The notes under the pieces were generated by a model, which searched no databases, had not been told where the DNA came from, and worked only from the letters and a program-made list of their open reading frames with translations. A DNA stretch of 64,000 nucleotides from GCA-2729495 sp037387125 (lineage in GTDB: Bacteria > Pseudomonadota > Gammaproteobacteria > Steroidobacterales > GCA-2729495), in contig JARRLL010000016.1 of assembly GCA_037387125.1 (NCBI GenBank), positions 35,969-99,968 of the forward strand, given 5' to 3'. The translations under genes and the position numbers were made by a program. Positions 16,775 to 25,958 of this stretch are shown piece by piece; the first letter of the stretch is position 1, and every line of letters starts with the position of its first letter.

Positions 16775-18033
16775 TCGCGGTTAGCCTGGCGCTTATCTTG
16801 CTGGCACTGCTTGGCGCGCCGCTGTTTGCAATAATTGCTGCGGGAGCGTTATTGAGCTTCTATCAGATGGACCCCGAGTTTGGTCCGATTGCGGTGCCGA
16901 TAGAAATTTTCAGCATCGCCGAAATGCCCATTCTATTGGCCATCCCTTTGTTTACCTTTGCTGGTTACGTGCTTAGCGAAAGTGAAGCGCCAGGTCGTCT
17001 TGTCAGGCTGACGCGGGCAATGCTCGGTTGGATGCCCGGTGGTCTCGCAATAGTTTGTATAGTCGCTTGCGCATTTTTCACTGCTTTTACCGGTGCTTCA
17101 GGCGTAACCATCATTGCTCTAGGCGCCATACTTTACCCAGCGCTTACACAGGCCGGCTACGACGAAAAGTTCAATCTGGGTTTGGTGACTGCCGGGGGCA
17201 GTCTTGGGTTGCTGTTTGCTCCTTCCTTGCCGTTGATTCTCTATGGCGTAGTCGCAGAGGTAAATATAGATGATTTATTCATAGCCGGAATCTTTCCGGG
17301 ACTGCTGATGTTGGCATCGCTTTCCGCTTACGCGCTATGGATGAATAGGGGTAACCGGGTGCCCCTCAGCGAATTTTCCTGGGGAGAAGTCGGCGCCGCG
17401 CTGCGCGAATCCATCTGGGAGTTGCCGCTGCCAATAGTGGTCCTAGGAGGAATTTACTCGGGGTTGCTCGCAGTGTCCGAGGCTGCTGCGGTTACAGCGG
17501 TCTACGTAATTCTTACAGAGGTTGTCATACGGCGCGAGATTTCGTTGAGCAAGATGCCGGAGATCATGCGCGAATCTATGGTGCTGGTCGGTGGTATTTT
17601 GCTGATTCTGGGTGCTTCGCTGGCATCGACGAACTACATTATTGACGCAGAGGTGCCGCAGCAACTTATCGGCTTTGTTAACAACTTCGTCGATAGCAGG
17701 ACAAGCTTTCTGGTCCTTCTGCTGCTTTTTCTGCTGGTGCTGGGTGCCTTTCTTGATATTTTCTCAGCTCTGGTGTTGGTTGTGCCGCTCATACTTCCGG
17801 TGGCAGCGGAGTACAATGTTGAGCCGGTCCACCTTGGGATGGTGTTTCTGGCGACGATGCAACTTGGCTATCTAACGCCGCCGGTAGGGCTGAATTTATT
17901 CATTGCGAGTTATCGTTTTGACCAGCCCATCGTCCGTGTTTATCTGGCCACTCTGCCATTCTTGTTGATTCTGTTGGTGGCGGTCATTGTAATCACGTTC
18001 TTCCCGGCATTGTCATTGACGATGCTCGATTGA
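16771..18033 (+). CDS. dctM: TRAP transporter large permease (DctM)
   Basis: The 420-residue membrane protein with about 11-12 helices forms the translocation path. Family features include GVTIIALGAILYPAL, GSLGLLFAPSLPLILYGVVAEV and the C-terminal TPPVGLNLFIAS motif. The start is GTG 16771 in a GTGA overlap with dctQ. Gene order TatT-DctP-DctQ-DctM with coupled starts indicates one operon producing a complete transporter. Confidence 0.95.
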   Translation: MIAVSLALILLALLGAPLFAIIAAGALLSFYQMDPEFGPIAVPIEIFSIAEMPILLAIPLFTFAGYVLSESEAPGRLVRLTRAMLGWMPGGLAIVCIVACAFFTAFTGASGVTIIALGAILYPALTQAGYDEKFNLGLVTAGGSLGLLFAPSLPLILYGVVAEVNIDDLFIAGIFPGLLMLASLSAYALWMNRGNRVPLSEFSWGEVGAALRESIWELPLPIVVLGGIYSGLLAVSEAAAVTAVYVILTEVVIRREISLSKMPEIMRESMVLVGGILLILGASLASTNYIIDAEVPQQLIGFVNNFVDSRTSFLVLLLLFLLVLGAFLDIFSALVLVVPLILPVAAEYNVEPVHLGMVFLATMQLGYLTPPVGLNLFIASYRFDQPIVRVYLATLPFLLILLVAVIVITFFPALSLTMLD

Positions 18034-18093
18034 AGAATCTGTATTGATATCTGGGGCGAAAAGTTTATTAGCGGCCCAATTCCGGAGTGAGTC

Positions 18094-19218
18094 ATGAGAA
18101 AGAGTAGCTTTTTTAGCGTTCTGGCGACGACTGTTTATTTATTTTCGACGTTTAGTCACCCGGTTTCCGCATCAGAAATTACGCCGCTGCTCAGGCTGCC
18201 GGAAGGCTTCAAGATCGAAGAACTGGCAAGCGTTCCTAACGCACGCAGCATGGCAATGAGCCAGAGCGGTACGCTGGTCGTGTCTTCAATCCGCGGCACG
18301 GTCTATTTGGTTACGGATGCCTTGGGTTCCAACCCCGAGGTGAAGCTATTTGCGGAGAAGTTGCGCATTCCGAATGGAATAGCGGTCAAGGGGGCTGACT
18401 TATACGTTGCGGAGGCGAACCGGTTGTTGCGTTATTCGGCGTTCGAAAGTCGTTTCGACGCGGTGGCAGAGCCGGAAGTACTCGCCGATGATTTACCGGG
18501 GCGAAAGCTGCATGCGTGGAAATATATTCGTTTTGCGCCGAATGGCAGGCTGTACGTTACCGTAGGCGCTCCTTGCAATATCTGCAATGAGCCCGATTTC
18601 GGGTTGATTCTGAGTATGACGGCCGGTGCGGAAGACCGGGAGGTATATGCCCGCGGCATCAGAAACACTGTGGGCATCGCATGGCATCCGCAAACCGGCG
18701 AACTTTGGTTTACCGACAATAATCGAGACATGATGGGCGATGACGAGCCCCCGGGCGAACTCAACAGGGCGGCTGAGCCGGGGCTGCATTTCGGGTTTCC
18801 GTTCTGCCACGGCATTGACACGGTTGAACCCGAAGCAGAACTCGCAGCGCTGGGCAGTTGCAGCGAGTCCGAGCCGCCGGCCCTGGAGCTGCCCGCGCAT
18901 GTTGCGGCGCTCGGGCTGGCATTCTACGACGGTCAGGCTTTTCCGGAGTCGTACCGTAATCAAGTCTTTATAGCTGAACATGGTTCATGGAATCGCAGCG
19001 AAAAAATTGGTTATCGTGTCTCGTTGGTGCGTCTCGATGAGTCGGGTCGGCGGGCTCTTTCGTACGAGCCATTTGTGGAAGGGTGGCTGCGTGAGGGCGA
19101 TGTGCTTGGTCGGCCCGTAGATCTGCTTGCCGCGCCCGATGGGTCTTTGCTTATCAGCGATGACAGTGCAGGAAAAATTTACCGTGTCAGTTACGTCGGC
19201 ACACAGGCAGCTGAGTAG
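18094..19218 (+). CDS. Secreted PQQ-dependent sugar dehydrogenase-like beta-propeller
   Basis: The 374-residue protein starts with a signal peptide (to about residue 27, PVSASE). It resembles the soluble glucose/sorbosone dehydrogenase family: repeated propeller blades (LPEGFKIEELASVPNARSMAM, GIRNTVGIAWHPQTGELWFTDNNRD) and the Cys pair motif VGAPCNICNEPD. Such proteins oxidise sugars or aldoses in the periplasm with PQQ. No PQQ synthesis genes are in the window, so cofactor use is inferred. It starts 60 bp after dctM; sppA follows 5 bp downstream. Confidence 0.8.
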   Translation: MRKSSFFSVLATTVYLFSTFSHPVSASEITPLLRLPEGFKIEELASVPNARSMAMSQSGTLVVSSIRGTVYLVTDALGSNPEVKLFAEKLRIPNGIAVKGADLYVAEANRLLRYSAFESRFDAVAEPEVLADDLPGRKLHAWKYIRFAPNGRLYVTVGAPCNICNEPDFGLILSMTAGAEDREVYARGIRNTVGIAWHPQTGELWFTDNNRDMMGDDEPPGELNRAAEPGLHFGFPFCHGIDTVEPEAELAALGSCSESEPPALELPAHVAALGLAFYDGQAFPESYRNQVFIAEHGSWNRSEKIGYRVSLVRLDESGRRALSYEPFVEGWLREGDVLGRPVDLLAAPDGSLLISDDSAGKIYRVSYVGTQAAE

Positions 19219-19223
19219 TTTTT

Positions 19224-21089
19224 ATGAGTGAGAAAAATCCCGTGAGTCGACTTTTTAGTCTGATAGGACGCGTGCTGACAGGCTTGGTGAAGGCCGTCCA
19301 GATTCTGGTTTTCCTGGTTTTCGTAGTGGTTATTTTGTCGGCGCTGGCCAACCTGTCGGGTGGTGCGATCGAAATACCGGAGTCGGCCGCGCTTATTCTT
19401 GCGCCCTCGGGCAGCCTGGTCGAGCAGCCGGAAGGTGAGCCTATCGATCGTGCCTTCCTGCAGATGCAGGAAGGGGACGCGCAGACGGTTGTGCGAGATA
19501 TCGTTGAAAGCCTGCAATACGCCGCCGAGGATAATCGAATCAGAGCGGTCGTCCTGTGGCCGGATTTCCTGCAGGGTGGCGGCCTGAGCAAGTTGCAGGA
19601 TGTAGCTTCGGCAATTGAGAAATTCAAGGAATCGGGCAAGCCCGTAATTGCGATGGCAGATAGCTACAACCAAAGTCAGTATTACCTCGCAGCGCATGCA
19701 GACGAGATATACATGCATGATTTTGGCTTTGTAATGATAGAAGGCTTTGGTTATTTCAAAGCTTATTTCGCTGATGCGATCGAAAAACTGAAAATTGATG
19801 TCAACGTTTTCAGGGTCGGCGAATTCAAGTCTTTTGTAGAGCCCTATCTGCGCAACGACATGTCCGCGGAGGACAAGGTGTCATCGCAGCGCTGGCTCGA
19901 TGCACTCTGGGGTATTTATCGTCGCGATGTGATCGAGGCGCGCCAACTTTCAGAGGCGGCTTTCGACGCTTATGTGAACGACATGACGGCGGCCCTGTCG
20001 GCGGCGGACGGCGATGCCGGTCGGGCGGCCATAGATGCCGGCTTCATAGATAAACTTATGAATCACCAGGAGTTTCGCTTCTATATAACGGGGCTCGTGG
20101 GGCAGGATCCCGATGAGCCGGATACCTTCGCAAACATTGACTACCGGAGCTATCTCACGGCAGTGAAGTTTGGCGCCGAAGAAGACGAGGCGGGGCAGCC
20201 AAAAGTGGCGGTGATCATTGCCAGCGGCGAAATTGTCGATGGTGAAGCATCCCCCGGTGTGATTGGCAGCACGACGCTGACCAAGCTCATCCGCCAGGCT
20301 GCCAAAGATGAGGAAGTGGCGGCCCTGGTTTTGCGAGTGGACAGCCCGGGCGGCAGCATGTTTGCTTCTGAGGTGGTACTTGATCAGTTGCAGGCGTTTA
20401 AAGCCATGGGCAAACCTTGGGTAGCGTCAATGGGCAGCGTTGCCGCATCGGGTGGTTATTACATCTCGATGGATGCCGACGAGATTTGGGCTGCGGAAAG
20501 CACGATTTCCGGTTCGATCGGGGTCGGCGCGATTTTTCCAACCTTTCAGCGCAGTCTTGGCGCTTTGGGCGTCAGTATAGACGGCATAGGCTCGACAGAC
20601 CTGTCCGGGCAGCTATCGCCTGTCAGGGAACTCGGTGACGAGGCGCGCGAATTGCTGACTATCAGCGTGCGGTCAGCTTACGACGTATTTACCAGTAAAG
20701 TCGCGGAAGCCAGGGACATAGATCCCGAGCGACTGGACAAAATCGCCGAGGGGCGCGTGTGGATTGGCGGAGACGCTCTGGAGATAGGTTTGGTCGATAG
20801 CCTAGGTGGCCTGCATGACGCGTTTGCTTCGGCCGCCTCACTCGCAGGACTGGCTGAAGATCAATATCGGGTTGACTACGTCAGTCGCGAGCTGAGTTTT
20901 GCTGAGCAATTGTTGCTCCAGTACGCGCGGCTGCTTGGTTTGCTGTTCTCGTTTAGCGACAGTGGCGATGCGAGGCTGGCTTCGGTGCTGCAGCGTCTTG
21001 GTGGAACGCTGGGGCAAGAGCTTGCGTTGCTGGATCGCTGGAATGACCCGCGCGGTATTTATTATCACTGCATGTGTGAATTGCGCTAG
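19224..21089 (+). CDS. sppA: Signal peptide peptidase SppA, 67-kDa type
   Basis: Inner-membrane serine protease that degrades cleaved signal peptides. The 621-residue protein has one N-terminal helix (about 17-40) and two tandem ClpP-like domains. In E. coli SppA the N-terminal domain gives the catalytic Lys and the C-terminal domain the Ser; here the Lys is in VFRVGEFKSFVEPY and the Ser in GSVAASGGYYIS. Length matches the long form. Its last four bases overlap the sixA stop on the opposite strand. Confidence 0.93.
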   Translation: MSEKNPVSRLFSLIGRVLTGLVKAVQILVFLVFVVVILSALANLSGGAIEIPESAALILAPSGSLVEQPEGEPIDRAFLQMQEGDAQTVVRDIVESLQYAAEDNRIRAVVLWPDFLQGGGLSKLQDVASAIEKFKESGKPVIAMADSYNQSQYYLAAHADEIYMHDFGFVMIEGFGYFKAYFADAIEKLKIDVNVFRVGEFKSFVEPYLRNDMSAEDKVSSQRWLDALWGIYRRDVIEARQLSEAAFDAYVNDMTAALSAADGDAGRAAIDAGFIDKLMNHQEFRFYITGLVGQDPDEPDTFANIDYRSYLTAVKFGAEEDEAGQPKVAVIIASGEIVDGEASPGVIGSTTLTKLIRQAAKDEEVAALVLRVDSPGGSMFASEVVLDQLQAFKAMGKPWVASMGSVAASGGYYISMDADEIWAAESTISGSIGVGAIFPTFQRSLGALGVSIDGIGSTDLSGQLSPVRELGDEARELLTISVRSAYDVFTSKVAEARDIDPERLDKIAEGRVWIGGDALEIGLVDSLGGLHDAFASAASLAGLAEDQYRVDYVSRELSFAEQLLLQYARLLGLLFSFSDSGDARLASVLQRLGGTLGQELALLDRWNDPRGIYYHCMCELR

Positions 21090-21589
21090 CGAGGTGGTGC
21101 GACTTTTTTTGGGTAGTCGTACCAGTCCATCGTTCCCGGGTGGTGAAGAATGTCTGCCCAGTCGCTGCAAGTAAAAGTTACGGCAAACGCTCCGCAGGTA
21201 GGCAAATTGTCGATGCTTGCTTCGCTGATGCGATCAGCCAGTTGCGATATTCCCGGGTTGTGACCCACCAGCAGGACGTCGCTGTATTTTGCTGCTTCAC
21301 GATCGAGCAGGGCGACGATAGCGCCGGCTGATGCCAGGTAAAGGTCGGGTGTTTCACGGATTGATTCCGAAGGGAAACCTATTTCAGCCGCCACCAAGCG
21401 GGCCGTCGTTATGGCGCGCGCGGCGCTGCTGCTGAGTATCGCAGCAGGGCTGATGCCGCGGCTCTTGAGCCGGAGGCCCATTTCAGGCGCATCGCGCAGA
21501 CCCCGTTTATTGAGAGGCCGCTCGATGTCGGGAAGGCGTGGGTTATCCCAGCTCGACTTCGCGTGGCGCAGCAAGATGATACGGCGCAT
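21086..21589 (-). CDS. sixA: SixA-type phosphohistidine phosphatase
   Basis: Histidine-phosphatase (RHG) family protein of 167 residues, with the catalytic motif LRHAKSSW at residues 7-14 and the second His in LLVGHNPGISQL. In E. coli SixA dephosphorylates phosphohistidine on phosphotransfer proteins. It starts 9 bp after sufT, so it is probably the last gene of the suf transcript. No functional link to Fe-S assembly is known to me. Other short RHG phosphatases are possible. Confidence 0.85.
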   Translation of the reverse strand: MRRIILLRHAKSSWDNPRLPDIERPLNKRGLRDAPEMGLRLKSRGISPAAILSSSAARAITTARLVAAEIGFPSESIRETPDLYLASAGAIVALLDREAAKYSDVLLVGHNPGISQLADRISEASIDNLPTCGAFAVTFTCSDWADILHHPGTMDWYDYPKKVAPPR

Positions 21590-21598
21590 TTTGGTGCT

Positions 21599-22150
21599 CT
21601 AAATCAGGCCGAGTTCGAGTTGCGCGGCTTCCGTCATCATGTCGCGATCCCACGGCGGGTCAAATACAAGCTCGACCTCAGTCTTGGCAACCGTGGGAAT
21701 AATCGAAACCTTCTCACGCACATCCTCGACCAGAATCTCGCCCATGCCGCAGCCGGGCGCCGTTAGCGTCATAATAACCGTCACAGAACGATCGCCATTG
21801 GCATCGCGCTCGACCTCGCAGTCATAGATAAGCCCCAGATCGACAATATTAACCGGGATCTCCGGGTCGTAAATGGTGCGCATCTGGTCCCATACCAGTT
21901 TGGTGAATTCTTCATCCGTGGCATTTTCGGGCAGTACGGGCGGGGTCAGGGGCTCTTTGCCCAGAGCGTCAGCGTCCTCACCGGCGATCCGAAACAGATT
22001 GCCCTCATGATAAATGGTGAAGCTGCCCCCCATCGCCTGAGTGATGTAAACGAGGGCGCCTTTTTGTAAGTCAATTTGCATACCGGCAGGCACGACTATT
22101 GCCTGTACATCTCGCTTCAGTACGACCGGTTCGCTGTCCTGTGAAAACAT
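21599..22150 (-). CDS. sufT: SufT-like Fe-S maturation protein (MIP18/DUF59 family)
   Basis: Accessory factor for Fe-S cluster maturation. The 183-residue protein has an N-terminal extension of about 90 residues typical of the SufT subgroup (VYITQAMGGSFTIYHEGNLFRI). A MIP18/DUF59 domain follows, with the signatures IYDPEIPVNIVDLGLIY and TAPGCGMGEILVEDVREK, the Cys being the conserved one. Its ATG overlaps the sufU stop by one base. In known genomes SufT contributes to Fe-S delivery under high demand. Confidence 0.9.
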   Translation of the reverse strand: MFSQDSEPVVLKRDVQAIVVPAGMQIDLQKGALVYITQAMGGSFTIYHEGNLFRIAGEDADALGKEPLTPPVLPENATDEEFTKLVWDQMRTIYDPEIPVNIVDLGLIYDCEVERDANGDRSVTVIMTLTAPGCGMGEILVEDVREKVSIIPTVAKTEVELVFDPPWDRDMMTEAAQLELGLI

Positions 22151-22632
22151 TAGTTATCCTGATCTTCGGTGCTGACTTGGCTGCTGTCGCCTTTAAGGGC
22201 TGCTTCAGCCGTATTCCATGCAAGTGTTGCGCACTTTATTCGCGAAGGGTAGCTGCGAACGTTGGTGAGCGCCAACATTTCCTGCAGCGACGGGTCTTCG
22301 GGTTCCGTGCCTTCGCTGAACATCGTCTTTATGTCAGCAATGAGTTGCAACGCATTGCCGACAGATTTCTGGTTTATAGCATCGGTCATCATCGATGCTG
22401 AGCTTATACAGATTGCACAGCCGGTTCCTTCGAACGCCACCCCTACAACCTGGTCTTCGGCGGTATTGATATACACCGTAACTTTGTCGCCGCAGAGCGG
22501 GTTAAAACCGGTCGCCTGGCGATCCGGGCTCTTCGGCCGATAGAAATTATGCGGATTACGACTATAGTCAAGAACACGCTGCCGGTAGATAGACTGCAGC
22601 TCGGTAGCTGAATTATCAGCCGTGTCTATCAT
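22150..22632 (-). CDS. sufU: SufU-type Fe-S / zinc-dependent sulfurtransferase
   Basis: IscU-fold protein of 160 residues that accepts persulfide sulfur from SufS. Conserved ligands are visible: NPLCGD, GTGCAICISSASMM and SRIKCATLAW, giving the Cys-Asp-Cys-Cys zinc site of SufU. The insertion between the second and third Cys (about 60 residues) fits SufU rather than IscU. It overlaps sufS by four bases (ATGA type). SufU with SufS and no SufE is the Gram-positive-like variant of the pathway, here in a gammaproteobacterium-like genome. Confidence 0.92.
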   Translation of the reverse strand: MIDTADNSATELQSIYRQRVLDYSRNPHNFYRPKSPDRQATGFNPLCGDKVTVYINTAEDQVVGVAFEGTGCAICISSASMMTDAINQKSVGNALQLIADIKTMFSEGTEPEDPSLQEMLALTNVRSYPSRIKCATLAWNTAEAALKGDSSQVSTEDQDN

Positions 22633-23882
22633 GCAAACATCTTGGCTGCTACTGCCAGCCCCTCTATCAGTTGATCGATATCTCTTCGGTTATTGTAGAA
22701 GGCAAGCGATGCTCTTGCGGTGCCGGGTAGTCCATAAAATTCCATAAGCGGCATTGCGCAATGGTGGCCGGTCCGGATAGCCACGCCCTTATGGTCGAGC
22801 ACTGTTCCCAAATCATGCGGATGCACGCCGTCCAGTAAAAAAGACTGCACCGACGATTTTTTCCGTGCTGTGCCAATCAGTCGCACACCATTAACCAGTG
22901 ACAGTTGTTCCGTCAGGTAATTGAGCAACTCTGATTCGCAGCCCGCAATGGCATCCATTCCAAGCGATTGGAGATAATCTATCGCAGCCGATAAACCGAC
23001 CGCGCCAGAAATATTGGGTGTACCCGCCTCGAACTTGAATGGCAGCGAGTTATATACCGTTTTTTCAAAATCGACGGTCAGGATCATCTCGCCGCCACCC
23101 TGCCAGGGAGGCAGCTTTTCCAGCCAACGTTCTCGTCCGTACAGGACGCCAATGCCGGTCGGCCCGCACATCTTGTGCCCCGAAAAAGCATAAAAGTCGC
23201 AGTCGAGTGCCTGCATATCGATGGACGCGTGCGGGGCAGCCTGGGCGCCGTCTATCAGCACCGGAATATCTCGTTCATGAGCGGCGGCAATAATCTGCTC
23301 TACAGGGTTAATTGTCCCCAGCGCATTCGATACATGCGCGAGCGCGACAAGTTTTGTGCGCGCGTTGAGCATTTCGAGCATTCGACCCAGCAGCAGTTCA
23401 CCATTCTCGTCGATAGGTGCTACCTTCAGCAGGGCGCCCGTCCGGTTGCAAAGCATTTGCCAGGGAACAATATTCGAGTGGTGTTCCATGTGCGTTATCA
23501 ATATTTCATCGCCGGGCTTCACCATCTCGTGAAAGGAAGCGGCAACCAGGTTTATCGACTCTGTCGTGCCCCGGGTGAAAATAACTTCGCTGATTGAAGC
23601 AGCATTGATGAACTGACGTACATTCTCCCGTGCCGCCTCGAATGCATCTGTGGCTCGCTGGCTGAGGCTGTGCACCCCGCGGTGGACATTGGCATGGTCA
23701 TGCTCAGCGTAGTGGCTTATCGCATCGACAACCTGCTGTGGCTGCTGAGATGATGCAGCATTATCCAGGTACGCCAGGGGGTTGCCATGGATTTGCTGTT
23801 GCAGAACAGGGAAGTCGGCGCGCACGCGCTCAGCGTCGAGGTGGCTGCTCATTTCGACCTTGTTATCCACGACCTGGCTCAT
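22629..23882 (-). CDS. sufS: Cysteine desulfurase SufS
   Basis: Group II cysteine desulfurase of 417 residues. The PLP lysine lies in FYAFSGHKMCGPTGIGVLYG and the catalytic Cys in RTGHHCAMPLMEF. It mobilises sulfur from cysteine for the SufBCD scaffold. It begins inside the last bases of sufD (four-base overlap) and ends inside sufU, all consistent with tight translational coupling. Confidence 0.95.
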   Translation of the reverse strand: MSQVVDNKVEMSSHLDAERVRADFPVLQQQIHGNPLAYLDNAASSQQPQQVVDAISHYAEHDHANVHRGVHSLSQRATDAFEAARENVRQFINAASISEVIFTRGTTESINLVAASFHEMVKPGDEILITHMEHHSNIVPWQMLCNRTGALLKVAPIDENGELLLGRMLEMLNARTKLVALAHVSNALGTINPVEQIIAAAHERDIPVLIDGAQAAPHASIDMQALDCDFYAFSGHKMCGPTGIGVLYGRERWLEKLPPWQGGGEMILTVDFEKTVYNSLPFKFEAGTPNISGAVGLSAAIDYLQSLGMDAIAGCESELLNYLTEQLSLVNGVRLIGTARKKSSVQSFLLDGVHPHDLGTVLDHKGVAIRTGHHCAMPLMEFYGLPGTARASLAFYNNRRDIDQLIEGLAVAAKMFA

Positions 23883-25180
23883 GTGTCACCGAAAGAGAGC
23901 CCCTGCAGGGCCGTTTGGGTGCGTTCCGCAATGGCGGGCACGCTGATACCAGTCAACAATTCGGCTGCGAAAGCGCGCACCAGGAGGTTGCGGGCTTCAC
24001 GCTTATCGATTCCGCGCGCGAGCAGGTAGAAGAGGGCATTCTGATCCAGTTGCCCGGTGGTCGAGCCGTGGGCGCACTTGACGTCATCGGCATAGATCTC
24101 CAGCTCCGGTTTGGTGTCTATTTCTGCACCTTTGTTCAGCAGCAGGTTTCGGTTGGTGAGTTCTGCGACTGTCTTTTGTGCGTTCTGGTTGACCAGGATC
24201 CGCCCGTTAAACACGCCCCTTGCCTTGTCGGCCAGAATAGCGCGGTAGCGCTCACGGCTGCGGGTATTCGGTGCGTTGTGTTCTACATTGATGCGTGAGT
24301 CTATGTGACGGGCCGCATCGGCAAGCAGCAGCCCGTTGGCGTTCAGATGTGCGCCTTCGCCGGCCAGGTCTACGGTCAGTTGATTGCGTGCCAGTCTCGC
24401 TCCGCAATCGATGGTTGTCGTGTTGGCGGTCGCTTGATGTTCGAGGCGAATCGACTGCTCAGCGAGATGCCAGGAGCCCGCATGCTCTTGCTGCAGCTTG
24501 TAATAGCTGACTGCGGCGCCCGAGGCGCAATACATTTCGCTGACTGAGTTTACTATCGTCGGCACAGCCCCGGAGAAATGCTCTATAACTGTTAGCGTCG
24601 AGTTGGCCTCCATATTGACGAGCAGCCGCGGATGCGAACTCGTTTCGGCGGTCGATGAGTAGTGGGTGATATACAAGGGCCCATCGAAGCTTGCTTTTTC
24701 AGGCAGGGTGAGCGCAATTATCGATTCTGTAAACGCGGTGTTAAGAGCGACCATGCCCGAGCTATTAGCATTCAGCAGTTTGCCCAGCTGCGTATTCACG
24801 AGGTCGGGTTTGGCTTCGGCGAGCTCATCGAGAGAGCCCACAAGGAGGCCCGAAGGAAGCGTGCGAGCCGATCGTTCCGGCCGAAATTTGCCATCAACGA
24901 ATGCAATATGTATGGCGTTTGGTATATCCAGCAGCTCAGGCTGCCCGGCAGTATCAACTGGTGGAATATTGTTTAGCCAGTCGGGATAAGCCGCCGCCAG
25001 TTTTCGTACGTCCGTGTATTTCCAGTTTTCCAGCCTGGTGGTGGGGAACCCCGCTTTGACGAATGATTCCAAAGCCCGCTGCTGAAGCGCCAGAACCGCT
25101 GCGTTTTTCGCTGCAGAATGCATGTCCCAGAGCTCTCGAAACGTATTGGCCTGAGGCTGATTTTGACTTGTCGCTGTCAT
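23879..25180 (-). CDS. sufD: Fe-S cluster assembly protein SufD
   Basis: SufD pairs with SufB on the SufC ATPase dimer to form the scaffold. The 433-residue protein has a helical N-terminus and the right-handed beta-helix core of the family (KAHLNANGLLLAD-like repeats), then the C-terminal motif EIYADDVKCAHGSTTGQLDQNALFYLLARGI, with the conserved Cys and His. Length matches SufD. It starts 29 bp after sufC. Confidence 0.94.
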   Translation of the reverse strand: MTATSQNQPQANTFRELWDMHSAAKNAAVLALQQRALESFVKAGFPTTRLENWKYTDVRKLAAAYPDWLNNIPPVDTAGQPELLDIPNAIHIAFVDGKFRPERSARTLPSGLLVGSLDELAEAKPDLVNTQLGKLLNANSSGMVALNTAFTESIIALTLPEKASFDGPLYITHYSSTAETSSHPRLLVNMEANSTLTVIEHFSGAVPTIVNSVSEMYCASGAAVSYYKLQQEHAGSWHLAEQSIRLEHQATANTTTIDCGARLARNQLTVDLAGEGAHLNANGLLLADAARHIDSRINVEHNAPNTRSRERYRAILADKARGVFNGRILVNQNAQKTVAELTNRNLLLNKGAEIDTKPELEIYADDVKCAHGSTTGQLDQNALFYLLARGIDKREARNLLVRAFAAELLTGISVPAIAERTQTALQGLSFGDT

Positions 25181-25209
25181 GGTCTGATATGAATTGTCGT
25201 AAACGGCGA

Positions 25210-25919
25210 TTAGGCCTTGGCGGTCGCGAGAATGTCGTCATAGCCATGTTCCTCGAGCTCCAGGGCGAGACTTTTGTCGCCGGACCGAACGATTTGGCCG
25301 CCGGCCAGCACATGAACATGGTCGGGCTGGATATAGCCCAGCAACCTTTGATAATGCGTTATCAGCAAAAATGAGCGTTTGCCGTCCCGCTGCTTATTTA
25401 CCCCATTGGCGACGACTTTCAGCGCATCGATATCAAGGCCGGAGTCAGNNNNNNNNNNNNNNNNNNNTCGCCGCCCGAAAAACCTTCGTTAACACCGCGC
25501 GCCAAAAACTTCTGATCGAGTTCCATCAAAGCTGCTTTTTCACGCACGTAACGCATAAATTCGACGGAATCAATTTCAGGCTGGCCCGATGCCTTGCGAC
25601 GCGCGTTGAGTGCCGCCTTGAGCAGGTAGACATTGCTTACGCCCGGAATTTCAACCGGATACTGAAAGCCGAGGAACAACCCCGCTCGTGCGCGCTCATC
25701 CGCTTCCATTTCGAGCAAGTTTTCACCCTTGTAGACGACCGCACCGTCCGTAACGGTGTAATCGGCTCTCCCCGCCAGCGTCTGGGCGAGAGTGCTCTTG
25801 CCCGAACCATTCGGCCCCATAATGGCATGGACTTCGCCGGGTTCGATTGCCAGGTTAAGACCCTTGATAATTTCGGTGCCGGCGACCGAAACATGCAGGT
25901 TTTTTATATCCAGTAACAT
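25210..25919 (-). CDS. sufC: SufC ATPase, interrupted by an assembly gap
   Basis: ABC-type ATPase of the SufBCD scaffold. The 5' part (ATG 25919) reads MLLDIKNLHVSVAGTEIIKG with Walker A GPNGSGKST and ends at GFSGG plus the first two bases of the next Glu codon. The 3' part, past the N run, resumes at TDSGLDIDALKVV and ends GYDDILATAKA with a stop at 25210-25212. The missing piece covers the rest of the signature motif and Walker B. The two halves are in different frames because the 19 N do not match the true missing length (about 65 nt by family alignment). I judge the gene intact in the organism. Confidence 0.92.
25449..25467. other. Assembly gap (19 N)
   Basis: Nineteen undetermined bases inside sufC. 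Comparing flanking codons with SufC family sequence, about 21 residues plus two partial codons are missing, about 65 nt. Both 65 and the required frame correction are 2 modulo 3, whereas 19 is not. Confidence 0.97.
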
Positions 25920-25958
25920 GTTGTATCTCTGATTTCCTGTCCCGTTAGGGGGCGATGT

